NCBI GenBank assembly: GCA_018712885.1
Contig: DVGE01000092.1
Coordinates: 1 to 20,395 of the forward strand
From: Candidatus Pullichristensenella stercoripullorum
GTDB taxonomy: Bacteria > Bacillota > Clostridia > Christensenellales > Aristaeellaceae
Direction of reading: 5' to 3'
DNA length: 20,395 nt
Below the pieces are notes generated by a model. It did no database searches and was not told the origin of the DNA. It was given only the letters and a program-made list of their open reading frames with translations. How positions within the stretch are numbered: the first letter of the stretch is position 1; the number at the start of each line of letters is the position of its first letter. The position numbers and the translations under genes were made by a program. Shown here piece by piece: positions 14,371 through 20,395 of this stretch.

Positions 14371-15573
14371 TCAGCGCCTTGGCGGCAGCGAGAGCTTGCC
14401 CATGACGCTGGCTGCGGACGCGCCCGTGACGCTGGGCAGCACGTTGGCCTCGCCCCGGACGAAGCAGTCGGCCATCAGCGCGAAGGCCACGGCTTCCTTG
14501 GCGTCGCTGTTGAAGCCCAGGTCCTCCTGCGTGCGCACGGCGATGCCGCGGGTGCCAAACAGGCCGGAAAGGTCTTTGAGCAGCGTCTTGTTGTAGCTGC
14601 CGCCGCCGCCGACGATCAGTTCCGCGGGCTTGCACACGGGCAGCGCGAAGCGTTCACAGGCGTCGAAGATCGACCAGGCGGTGAGATAGGTGACGGTGGC
14701 GAGCAGGTCCTCGTCGGAGATGGGATGCCGCGCGCGATCGTCGAGTATGCGCTGGGCGTACTGCGTGCCGAAGCGCTCGCGCCCGGTGGTCTTGGGGGGC
14801 CTGCGGGCGTAGTATTCATCCTTTTGCAGGCGGGCGAGCAGTTCTTCATCCACCTTGCCGCGCGCGGCGATCCCGCCGTTCACGTCGCACTTCAGCCTGC
14901 CGCCGGAAATGGCGGCGGCCACCGCGTCGATGATCATGTTGCCGGGGCCGGTGTCGAAGGCGAACACCTGCTCCGGCGTCGCGCCGGCGGGCAGCACGGT
15001 CATGTTGCCGATGCCGCCGATGTTCTGCAAAAGGATGCTCTCATCCTCCCGGCGATAAAGAAGATATTCAGAAAATGGCACCAGCGGCGCGCCCTGCCCG
15101 CCCACAGCCATGTCCGCCACACGGAAGTCGGACACCGTGGGGATGCCCGTGCGCGCGGCGATGACCGCGCCCTCGCCGATCTGCACGGTGTAGCGGATGG
15201 GCATGCCGTCCGTTTCCCGCGCCTCCGGCTCGTGCCAGATGGTCTGGCCGTGGGAGCCGATCAGGTCGACATCGGCGCTCGTCAGCCCGGCTTTGGCGAT
15301 CACGGAAAGCGCGGCGCGGGCGTAGAGCTCGCCCAGCAGGAAGTTCATATAGCCGATCCTGTCCACCGTGGACGTCTCCGGGCGGAACAGCTCGAACACG
15401 CGCTCGCGCACGCCCTGCGGGTAGGGGATGTTTTCAAAGGCCAGCAGTTTGACGCGCGGCGCGCCGCCCTCGCGGGAAAGCTCGATCAGCGCCGCGTCCA
15501 CGCCGTCCACGGAGGTGCCGGACATCATGCCCACCACGCGGTGGACGCCCTTGGCGGAAAGCGCTTCCAACAT
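14371..15573 (-). CDS. anmK: Anhydro-N-acetylmuramic acid kinase AnmK
   Basis: AnmK phosphorylates 1,6-anhydro-MurNAc with ring opening to give MurNAc-6-phosphate, the substrate of MurQ. The 400-residue length is slightly over the common ~370. The ATP-site motif GMMSGTSVDGVDAAL (15-29) and GSHGQTIWH are present. The substrate and catalytic region SDFRVADMAVGGQGAPLVP, NIGGIGN, FDTGPGNMIID and a late KEAVAFAL follow, all diagnostic for the family. The ATG at 15573 follows the murQ stop by four bases, with the Shine-Dalgarno GGGGA inside the last codons of murQ, so the two are co-translated. It ends 108 bases before the next gene, which has its own promoter. Function is very likely from motifs and its pairing with murQ. 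Confidence 0.95.
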   Translation of the reverse strand: MLEALSAKGVHRVVGMMSGTSVDGVDAALIELSREGGAPRVKLLAFENIPYPQGVRERVFELFRPETSTVDRIGYMNFLLGELYARAALSVIAKAGLTSADVDLIGSHGQTIWHEPEARETDGMPIRYTVQIGEGAVIAARTGIPTVSDFRVADMAVGGQGAPLVPFSEYLLYRREDESILLQNIGGIGNMTVLPAGATPEQVFAFDTGPGNMIIDAVAAAISGGRLKCDVNGGIAARGKVDEELLARLQKDEYYARRPPKTTGRERFGTQYAQRILDDRARHPISDEDLLATVTYLTAWSIFDACERFALPVCKPAELIVGGGGSYNKTLLKDLSGLFGTRGIAVRTQEDLGFNSDAKEAVAFALMADCFVRGEANVLPSVTGASAASVMGKLSLPPRR

Positions 15574-15577
15574 AGTT

Positions 15578-16489
15578 CTATTCCCCTTTCGCCTTTTCGA
15601 TGGCCTCGCGCAGCCGGCCCTCGCAATCGTCCAGCAGTTCCCGGCCCCGCGCCGCGTCGCAGCCGGCCTTGCGCATGAGGATGGCCAGCTTCGTGTGGCC
15701 GCCGGCTTCCTTAAGGACGCGCGCGGCCTCCTCGGGCGTGGCGCCGGTGGCGTGGATGATGAGGCGCTTGGAGCGGTCCACCAGCTTTTTGTTGGTGGCG
15801 CGCAGATCGACCATCAGGTTGCCGTAGACCTTGCCCAGCTTGATCATCGCGCAGGTGGTGAACATGTTGAGCACCATCTTCTGCGCCGTGCCGGATTTGA
15901 GGCGTGTGGAGCCGGTGATGACCTCCGGCCCGACCAGCGGGGCCACGGTCACGTCGCAGACCTCCTCCAGGCGCGTGTGCGCGTTCGTGCACAGGCCGAT
16001 GGCCACGCCGCCGCGCGCCTTCACGCGCCGCAGGGCGGCCAATACATAGGCAGCGCTGCCGCTGGCGGTGATGCCCACCACCACGTCGTTTTCGCCCACG
16101 GCCAGTTCGTCGATGAGGGCCTCGCCGTCCTCGGCGCTGTCCTCGCAGCCCTCCACGGCGTGGCGCAGCGCGCGGTCGCCGCCGGCGATGAAGCCCTGCA
16201 CCATTGTCGGCTCCACGCCGAAGGTCGGCGGGCACTCGGAAGCGTCGAGCACGCCCAGCCGCCCGGAGGTGCCCGCGCCCAGGTAGATCAGCCGCCCGCC
16301 GCGCCGCAGGCAGCCGTAAATGAGGTCGACCGCCTGCGCGATGTGATCGCACTCGGCGTGTACGGCCTCGGCGACGCGCGCATCCTCACGGTTCATCATT
16401 TCCACCATCTCGCGCGTGGAGCACAGGTCTATATCGCGCGTATTCTCACTGATGCTCTCGGTGGCCAGGCCAGCCAGGTAAGCGTCCAT
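15578..16489 (-). CDS. murQ: N-acetylmuramic acid 6-phosphate etherase MurQ
   Basis: MurQ removes D-lactate from MurNAc-6-phosphate to give GlcNAc-6-phosphate, which NagA then uses. The 303-residue protein has the SIS sugar-isomerase fold. RLIYLGAGTSGRLGVLDASECPP (66-88, two adjoining pieces) carries Glu85 at the position of the E. coli catalytic Glu83. RHAVEGCEDS carries Glu113 at the position of Glu114. GPEVITGSTRLKSGTAQK is the etherase/GCKR signature, and the C-terminal helical part is present. The ATG at 16489 gives the normal N-terminus (MDAYLAGLATES). GGGAG lies twelve bases upstream, rather far, and an in-frame TTG at 16501 is less likely. It is the first gene of the murQ-anmK unit, driven by a promoter directly upstream. 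Confidence 0.96.
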   Translation of the reverse strand: MDAYLAGLATESISENTRDIDLCSTREMVEMMNREDARVAEAVHAECDHIAQAVDLIYGCLRRGGRLIYLGAGTSGRLGVLDASECPPTFGVEPTMVQGFIAGGDRALRHAVEGCEDSAEDGEALIDELAVGENDVVVGITASGSAAYVLAALRRVKARGGVAIGLCTNAHTRLEEVCDVTVAPLVGPEVITGSTRLKSGTAQKMVLNMFTTCAMIKLGKVYGNLMVDLRATNKKLVDRSKRLIIHATGATPEEAARVLKEAGGHTKLAILMRKAGCDAARGRELLDDCEGRLREAIEKAKGE

Positions 16490-16510
16490 ATCGGTCTTCA
16501 ACTCCCGTCG

Positions 16511-16539
16511 CGTATCGTATCGGAACGTAATAATCGTAA
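16511..16539. promoter_or_regulatory. Tandem CGTAT/CGTAA repeats over the murQ transcription start, candidate operator
   Basis: Five-base units CGTAT (16511), CGTAT (16516), CGGAA (16521) and CGTAA (16526) run consecutively. After TAAT another CGTAA follows (16535). They cover the -10 element and the presumed start site, where a repressor would act. Confidence 0.35.
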
Positions 16540-16561
16540 CGCAGATACCACAATTTGTCAA
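16533..16561 (-). promoter_or_regulatory. murQ-anmK promoter
   Basis: On the minus strand, a perfect TTGACA (16561-16556) and TACGAT (16538-16533) are 17 bp apart, in an AT-rich gap after the upstream hydrolase gene. The predicted start lies near 16526. Confidence 0.78.
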
Positions 16562-16598
16562 CTACACTTTTGCAGTATGGGGGGATGCGGGGAGCTTT

Positions 16599-18014
16599 CT
16601 ACCCCTCCCGCGTAAAAATCCGGCTGCCGCAGCGCACAGCCCAGGCGCGGCCTTCGCGGATGAAGAATTCCAGGCGGGCGCGCTGGCGCGCCGGCTCGGA
16701 GGCGTCCATGGCCAGGAAGCGCGTGCCGCCGCAATAGATCAGGCGCGTCGCGTATTTGCCTACGACGGCGACCGGCGCGCCGTTTTCCAGGCGCACCGTC
16801 ACCGTTTCCGGCACGCCCTCGTGACCGATGAAAGCGCCTTCCAGCATCCGCGGATCGGAAAAATCGCGGCCCGCGGGCACGAACCAGTTGTGCGATGTCT
16901 CTGGCGGCAGGCCAATCACGGCGTTGTAAAGCGCCCACAAAAGCTCGTCCACGTCCACATCGCCCTGGTTGCAGAGCGCGGCAAAGCCCCAGCCCTCGCC
17001 CAGCAGCAGGCCGCCCTTGGTGGACACGCCGTGCAGACCGCCCGAGTGCTCGCAAATGACATGGCCGGCCTTGACGCGCTTGTAGAGGCCGAGGCCGTAG
17101 CAGGCGATCTCCCGGGCGGGGACGCGCGGGCCGATCATCGCCTCCACCGCGGCGCGGGGCAGGATCTGCCTGCCCTCATGCGCTCCCCAGTTGGCGAGGC
17201 AGCGGTAGTATACGGCCATGTCCCGCGCCGTGGACTTGACCATGGCGCAACCGCGGAACGGGGGCAGCACGCTCCAATCGTCGTCACAGGTAAGGGCGCC
17301 GTCCTCCCCGCGCTCAAACAGGGAGGTGATGTTTCCGCCGGCCATGGCGCGGGCGGAGGCGCAATCGTCGTCCATCACCGTGCGCGTCATGCCCAAGGGA
17401 GCGAAGATGCGCTCCTGACAGAACCTCTCCAGCGGCACGCCCGCCGCCTGATCGACCACATAAGAGAGTATGGCGTAGCCCTCGTTGCAGTAGCTCATGT
17501 TCTCGCCGGGCGCGCCCACGGTGGGATAGGGGCAATGGGCGATGTAGTCGATCACCTGGTCGATGGTGGCCATGGCGTTGGGAGCGCTTTGGCGCATGGC
17601 GCGCGACCACTCGCTCTCCTCGCGCCGGCTGTTCATGGCGATGGACCACTCCAGAGGCTCCATGGGCGGTATGCCGCTGGTATGCTCGGCCAGCGTGCGC
17701 AGCGTCACCGTATCGCGGGCGGCGCCGGGCACGGAAAAGCTGGGGAAATAGCGGTAGACAGGGTCTTCATAGGACACTTTGCCCTCCGTTTCCAAAATGG
17801 CGAGGGCCAGCGCGGTGATGGACTTGGACATGGAGGCGACGCCAAAGACCGTGTCCGCGTCCGGCCGCACGGCATGGGCGGCGTCGCGAAAGCCGTAGCC
17901 CTGGGAAAAGGCGACGCCCTCGGGCCCGACGGCACAGACGGAAACGCCGCTCAAACGGTCGCGCTCGATGCAAAAGCGAATGTGCCTGTCGGCGGCGCTG
18001 AAATCGATCGGCAT
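16599..18014 (-). CDS. Serine hydrolase of the beta-lactamase family with C-terminal extension
   Basis: This is a 471-residue cytoplasmic-looking protein without signal peptide. The beta-lactamase/PBP-type domain (about residues 1-345) has the nucleophile motif Ser61-M-S-Lys64 (VASMSKSITAL), the Tyr175-C-Asn177 motif in MSYCNEGYAIL, and His323-S-Gly325 in EHSGGLHGVST. Residues 346-471 form an extra beta-rich part of the kind often attached to such hydrolases. It differs clearly from the AmiE-like protein at 13234-14262, lacking the GHAG and GFTGTS features, so it is not a recent duplicate. The ATG at 18014 follows AAGGAAGG. It has its own promoter and lies just before murQ without a visible terminator. 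Plausible roles are amidase, esterase or D-amino-acid peptidase acting on cell-wall peptides. The substrate is inferred from context. Confidence 0.8.
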   Translation of the reverse strand: MPIDFSAADRHIRFCIERDRLSGVSVCAVGPEGVAFSQGYGFRDAAHAVRPDADTVFGVASMSKSITALALAILETEGKVSYEDPVYRYFPSFSVPGAARDTVTLRTLAEHTSGIPPMEPLEWSIAMNSRREESEWSRAMRQSAPNAMATIDQVIDYIAHCPYPTVGAPGENMSYCNEGYAILSYVVDQAAGVPLERFCQERIFAPLGMTRTVMDDDCASARAMAGGNITSLFERGEDGALTCDDDWSVLPPFRGCAMVKSTARDMAVYYRCLANWGAHEGRQILPRAAVEAMIGPRVPAREIACYGLGLYKRVKAGHVICEHSGGLHGVSTKGGLLLGEGWGFAALCNQGDVDVDELLWALYNAVIGLPPETSHNWFVPAGRDFSDPRMLEGAFIGHEGVPETVTVRLENGAPVAVVGKYATRLIYCGGTRFLAMDASEPARQRARLEFFIREGRAWAVRCGSRIFTREG

Positions 18015-18067
18015 ATCAAACTTCCTTCCTTTGTAAAGCGCTCGGGGCGCCTGGTCGTTTCTTCCTT

Positions 18068-18096
18068 ATTTTAGCGCGAAAAGCGCCGTTTTTCAA
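18068..18096 (-). promoter_or_regulatory. Promoter of the serine hydrolase gene
   Basis: On the minus strand, TTGAAA (18096-18091) and TAAAAT (18073-18068) are separated by 17 bp. The start is predicted near 18061, with a leader of about 47 bases. Confidence 0.75.
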
Positions 18097-18103
18097 GCGC
18101 TTT

Positions 18104-18116
18104 GCCGCCATGCGGC
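18104..18116. repeat. Small hairpin between divergent promoters
   Basis: GCCGC (18104-18108) and GCGGC (18112-18116) flank CAT, followed on the plus strand by GCTTTTT. It resembles a mini-terminator but has no plus-strand gene to end. It sits between the -35 elements of the divergent transcripts. Confidence 0.4.
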
Positions 18117-18135
18117 GCTTTTTGTCGCCGGGGCG

Positions 18136-18164
18136 TTCCCATTTTGGGCGCGATATGGTACAAT
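18136..18164 (+). promoter_or_regulatory. Promoter of the large kinase-fold gene and nadC
   Basis: TTCCCA (18136-18141) and TACAAT (18159-18164) are 17 bp apart, with an extended -10 TG one base upstream of the -10, which would compensate for the weaker -35. The predicted start near 18171 gives a leader of about 40 bases. Confidence 0.65.
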
Positions 18165-18211
18165 GGGTGTGCGGCGGCAAGACCTGCCGAGCTTGTCAGG
18201 GAGGAAACGAT

Positions 18212-20014
18212 ATGTCGTGCATCCGGGAATTCTTGCGGCGGGCCGAGGCCGACCTGCCTGTCTACATCAGCGATGTGCGCGAGGCTTTTGCGCGCGAGGG
18301 CGAGCGGCCCTGCGTGCTGCTTTTGCGCCTCTATGACGGGAGCGAGCGCCGCTTCGACCTGCGTCTTCCGCGCTTTGAGACGGCGCGGGAGCGCGCCTTT
18401 GGCGGATCGTTCCTGCATGCCATGCTCTACAACTGTCTTTCCGCGCTGGGCGCGCGCGGCGTCGAGGTCTGCTTTGACCCCGCCGACGAAGAGCTGAAGA
18501 AGATCGTCGCGGCGCTGCCGGAGGTGTTCCAGGTCGGACTTGCCAGGCGCGAGCGCTCAGGTTATGGCAAATGCCTGAACGTCAACGAGCGCACGCTGGC
18601 GGCGCTGTGCGGCCAGGGCGCGGCTTTTTGCATCGCCCCGCGCGACATCGCCACGTTGCCGCCCGCGCGGGAAGAAGCGGCCGCCGCGCTCGCGGGCGCG
18701 CCGGTGTTTGACAAACTGCCCGCCCGCGCCGCCGGACGGATATTGATGGGCATGGACGTGGGCGGCACGGACGTGAAGCTCGCCGCCAGCGTGGATGGAG
18801 CGCTGCGCGTGTTCAAGGAATACGACTGGTTCCCCGCCGGTTTTGACCGTGCCGAGGCGCTGATCGAGCCTATGCTGCTGCTCACGCGGCTGATGCGCGA
18901 CGGGGCCTGCTGCCACCGCGCCCTGGGGGGCGTCCCCGCCGCGTTCCAGCCCGCCTTTGACAAAGAGGCGAGCGACGCGCGGATGCGCGATGCCTGCGAG
19001 GGCATGGAGGCGCTGCTGGGCGGACGTTTGGAGGGCTTCGACGCCATCGGCCTCTGTTTCCCGGACGTGGTCGTCCGGGGCCGCATCGTCGGCGGCGAGA
19101 CGCCGAAGACGCAGGGCATGCGCGAAAACCGCGCGCTGGACTACGAAACGGAGTTCGCCAAGCTCGCCGGCCTCTGCGAGCGCCTGCGCGCCTATGTGCG
19201 CGAGGGCGGCGCGGTGCTCAACACCAACGACGGGCCGATGGCCGCCTTCACCTCCGCCGTGGAGCAGGCGGCGGCGGGCGCGGAGCTCTCCCGCGGCTTT
19301 TTCGCCCACACGCTGGGCACGGATCTGGGCACCGGCTGGGTGCTGCCCGACGGCAGCATCCCGGAGATGCCGCTGGAGGTCTACAACTTCATCGTCGACC
19401 TGGGCAGCTTTGGCCAGCGCGCGTTCGACCCGGAAGACGTGCGCAGCGTCCGCAACGTCAACACCGGCCTGTGCGGCACGCTGCAAAAGTGCGCCGGGCA
19501 GAGCGGCGTGTTCCGCCTGGGGGCCAAATACCTGCCCGAGCGCGACCCAAAGACGTATGCGCGCCTGTTCGAGCGCGGCCTCTTCGCGCGCGAGGGCGAA
19601 CGCCTCTTCGTGCCTACCGCGCCGGCGGACATGCGCAAGCCGTGCCTCGAATTCTTCATGCGCGAGGCCGAGGATCCTTCTTCCGTCTGCGCGGAGCTCT
19701 TCCGCGCCGTGGGCGAATCGCTGGGCGTGTGCTGGAAAGAGACGCAGTACATTCTCCGCCCCGCCTGCGAAGAGCGCACGCTCTTTGGCCGCCTGGTAAA
19801 GACGGAAGCCTGCTTTGCGCGCATCTGCGAGGGCGCGCGGCGCGTGGCGCCGGGCCTGGTGCTGCGCGCGGCGGACGGCGCGCTGGCCAACACGCCGCTG
19901 ATGCGGCAGCTCGCCGCCCATCCCCACTACACCGTCGCTCAGTTCGGGCAGGCCGTAGGCGCGATCTATTTCGGCTGTCTGGGCCTCGAAGACTGCGCGG
20001 GAAAAGAGGTATAA
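18212..20014 (+). CDS. Large ASKHA-fold (ROK-like) putative kinase with N-terminal extension
   Basis: This 600-residue protein starts at ATG 18212, with AGGGAGG seven bases upstream. A kinase-fold part begins near residue 176. Phosphate-1 is LMGMDVGGTDVKLAASVDG (178-196). GLCFPDVVVRGRIVGGETP (280-298) and LNTNDGPMAAFTSA (336-349) follow, the latter with the Asn-Asp of the catalytic region. The phosphate-2-like loop LGTDLGTGWVLPDG (368-381) and VYNFIVDLG come next. Residues 1-175 are a domain I do not recognise, and about residues 400-520 are a helical insertion. It shares this layout, and the order NDG then GT(D/S) then VDL, with the nagB-linked protein at 6231-7604, but is much larger and has better-conserved loops. 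No ROK zinc motif or DNA-binding helix-turn-helix was seen. It is co-transcribed with nadC, three bases downstream. The substrate is unknown. Confidence 0.72.
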   Translation: MSCIREFLRRAEADLPVYISDVREAFAREGERPCVLLLRLYDGSERRFDLRLPRFETARERAFGGSFLHAMLYNCLSALGARGVEVCFDPADEELKKIVAALPEVFQVGLARRERSGYGKCLNVNERTLAALCGQGAAFCIAPRDIATLPPAREEAAAALAGAPVFDKLPARAAGRILMGMDVGGTDVKLAASVDGALRVFKEYDWFPAGFDRAEALIEPMLLLTRLMRDGACCHRALGGVPAAFQPAFDKEASDARMRDACEGMEALLGGRLEGFDAIGLCFPDVVVRGRIVGGETPKTQGMRENRALDYETEFAKLAGLCERLRAYVREGGAVLNTNDGPMAAFTSAVEQAAAGAELSRGFFAHTLGTDLGTGWVLPDGSIPEMPLEVYNFIVDLGSFGQRAFDPEDVRSVRNVNTGLCGTLQKCAGQSGVFRLGAKYLPERDPKTYARLFERGLFAREGERLFVPTAPADMRKPCLEFFMREAEDPSSVCAELFRAVGESLGVCWKETQYILRPACEERTLFGRLVKTEACFARICEGARRVAPGLVLRAADGALANTPLMRQLAAHPHYTVAQFGQAVGAIYFGCLGLEDCAGKEV

Positions 20015-20017
20015 ATT

Positions 20018-20395
20018 ATGGAAATGTTCCTTTCGCCGGATGTGGATCGCATACTGCGCGCCGCACTTGCCGAGGACATTGGCAGCGGCGACGTCACTTC
20101 GCGCGCCACCGTCGCGCCCGAACGAAACATCGCCGGGCGCTACATCGCCAAGGAAAATGGCGTGCTCTGCGGTTTGGGGATCGTGGCGCGCGTGTTTGCG
20201 CTGCTGGACGCCTCCATCGCCTTTGAAGCGCTGGCGCGGGACGGGGACGCCGTCAAACGCGGCGACGTGGTAGCCGCCGTTTCCGGCAACGCCCGCGCCA
20301 TACTCGCCGGCGAGCGCGTGGGGCTGAACCTTTTGCAGCACATGTCCGGCGTAGCCACGCAGACGGCGCGCGCCGTGGCTGCCGTGGCGGGCACC
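20018..20395 (+). CDS. nadC: Nicotinate-nucleotide pyrophosphorylase (carboxylating) NadC, 5' part
   Basis: NadC (quinolinate phosphoribosyltransferase) makes nicotinate mononucleotide from quinolinate and PRPP in NAD synthesis. The first 126 codons are present and the gene runs off the window. ALAEDIGSGDVTS is the N-terminal hallmark, followed by the beta-barrel part with KENGVLCGLGI and DGDAVKRGDVV. ERVGLNLLQHMSGVAT is the conserved helix that carries substrate-contacting residues. The ATG at 20018 has AGAGG eight bases upstream and starts three bases after the preceding stop. Other nad genes (nadA, nadB) may follow outside the window. ModD-type relatives are less likely because of the EDIGSGDVTS form. 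Confidence 0.92.
   Translation, partial: MEMFLSPDVDRILRAALAEDIGSGDVTSRATVAPERNIAGRYIAKENGVLCGLGIVARVFALLDASIAFEALARDGDAVKRGDVVAAVSGNARAILAGERVGLNLLQHMSGVATQTARAVAAVAGT

Noticed and set aside
18557..20341. 594-codon open frame on the minus strand
   Set aside because: It is antisense to the large kinase-fold gene and nadC, whose motifs and ribosome sites are clear; a shadow frame.

Overview
The window looks like chromosomal DNA from a high-GC, Gram-positive-type anaerobe, most likely a Clostridia-like Bacillota. Shine-Dalgarno sites of the AGGAGG type are strong, promoters fit the sigma-A consensus (TTGNNN, 17-18 bp, TATAAT-like), GTG and TTG starts occur, the tRNA gene encodes its CCA end, and the genes are of a Clostridia kind. 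This placement is inference; no taxonomic marker gene is present. I see no insertion sequence, prophage, CRISPR array or integrase.

Layout. (1) About 126-2846, minus strand: a tightly packed cluster of small genes joined by ATGA/GTGA overlaps. It encodes three paralogous membrane-anchored proteins with a PH-like strand region, one of them broken by a TGA exactly at a conserved Trp codon, plus two unrelated small proteins. (2) 2999-3352, plus: a very acidic protein with one canonical EF-hand loop. (3) 3353-3764: an apparently non-coding stretch leading into a tRNA-Arg(CCG) with a clear promoter and terminator. (4) 4075-7604: divergent nagA (minus) and nagB plus an atypical sugar-kinase-fold gene (plus), with back-to-back promoters. 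(5) 7689-18014, minus: a long convergent block. In transcription order it holds a serine hydrolase, murQ, anmK, an AmiE-like serine hydrolase, and a complete peptide ABC transporter (substrate-binding protein, two permeases, two ATPases). (6) 18212-20395, plus: a second, larger kinase-fold protein followed by the 5' part of nadC, which runs off the window.

Taken together, regions 4 and 5 form a peptidoglycan (muropeptide) salvage locus. Peptide or muropeptide uptake by the Opp system, release of stem peptide by AmiE-like hydrolases, AnmK making MurNAc-6-phosphate from anhydro-MurNAc, MurQ removing lactate, NagA deacetylating and NagB deaminating would carry cell-wall sugar to fructose-6-phosphate. 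A recognisable BadF-type MurNAc/GlcNAc kinase and a NagZ are missing. The divergent kinase-fold protein beside nagB is a candidate to fill the kinase gap. The roles of the individual enzymes rest on family motifs. The muropeptide specificity of the transporter and hydrolases is inference from gene order.
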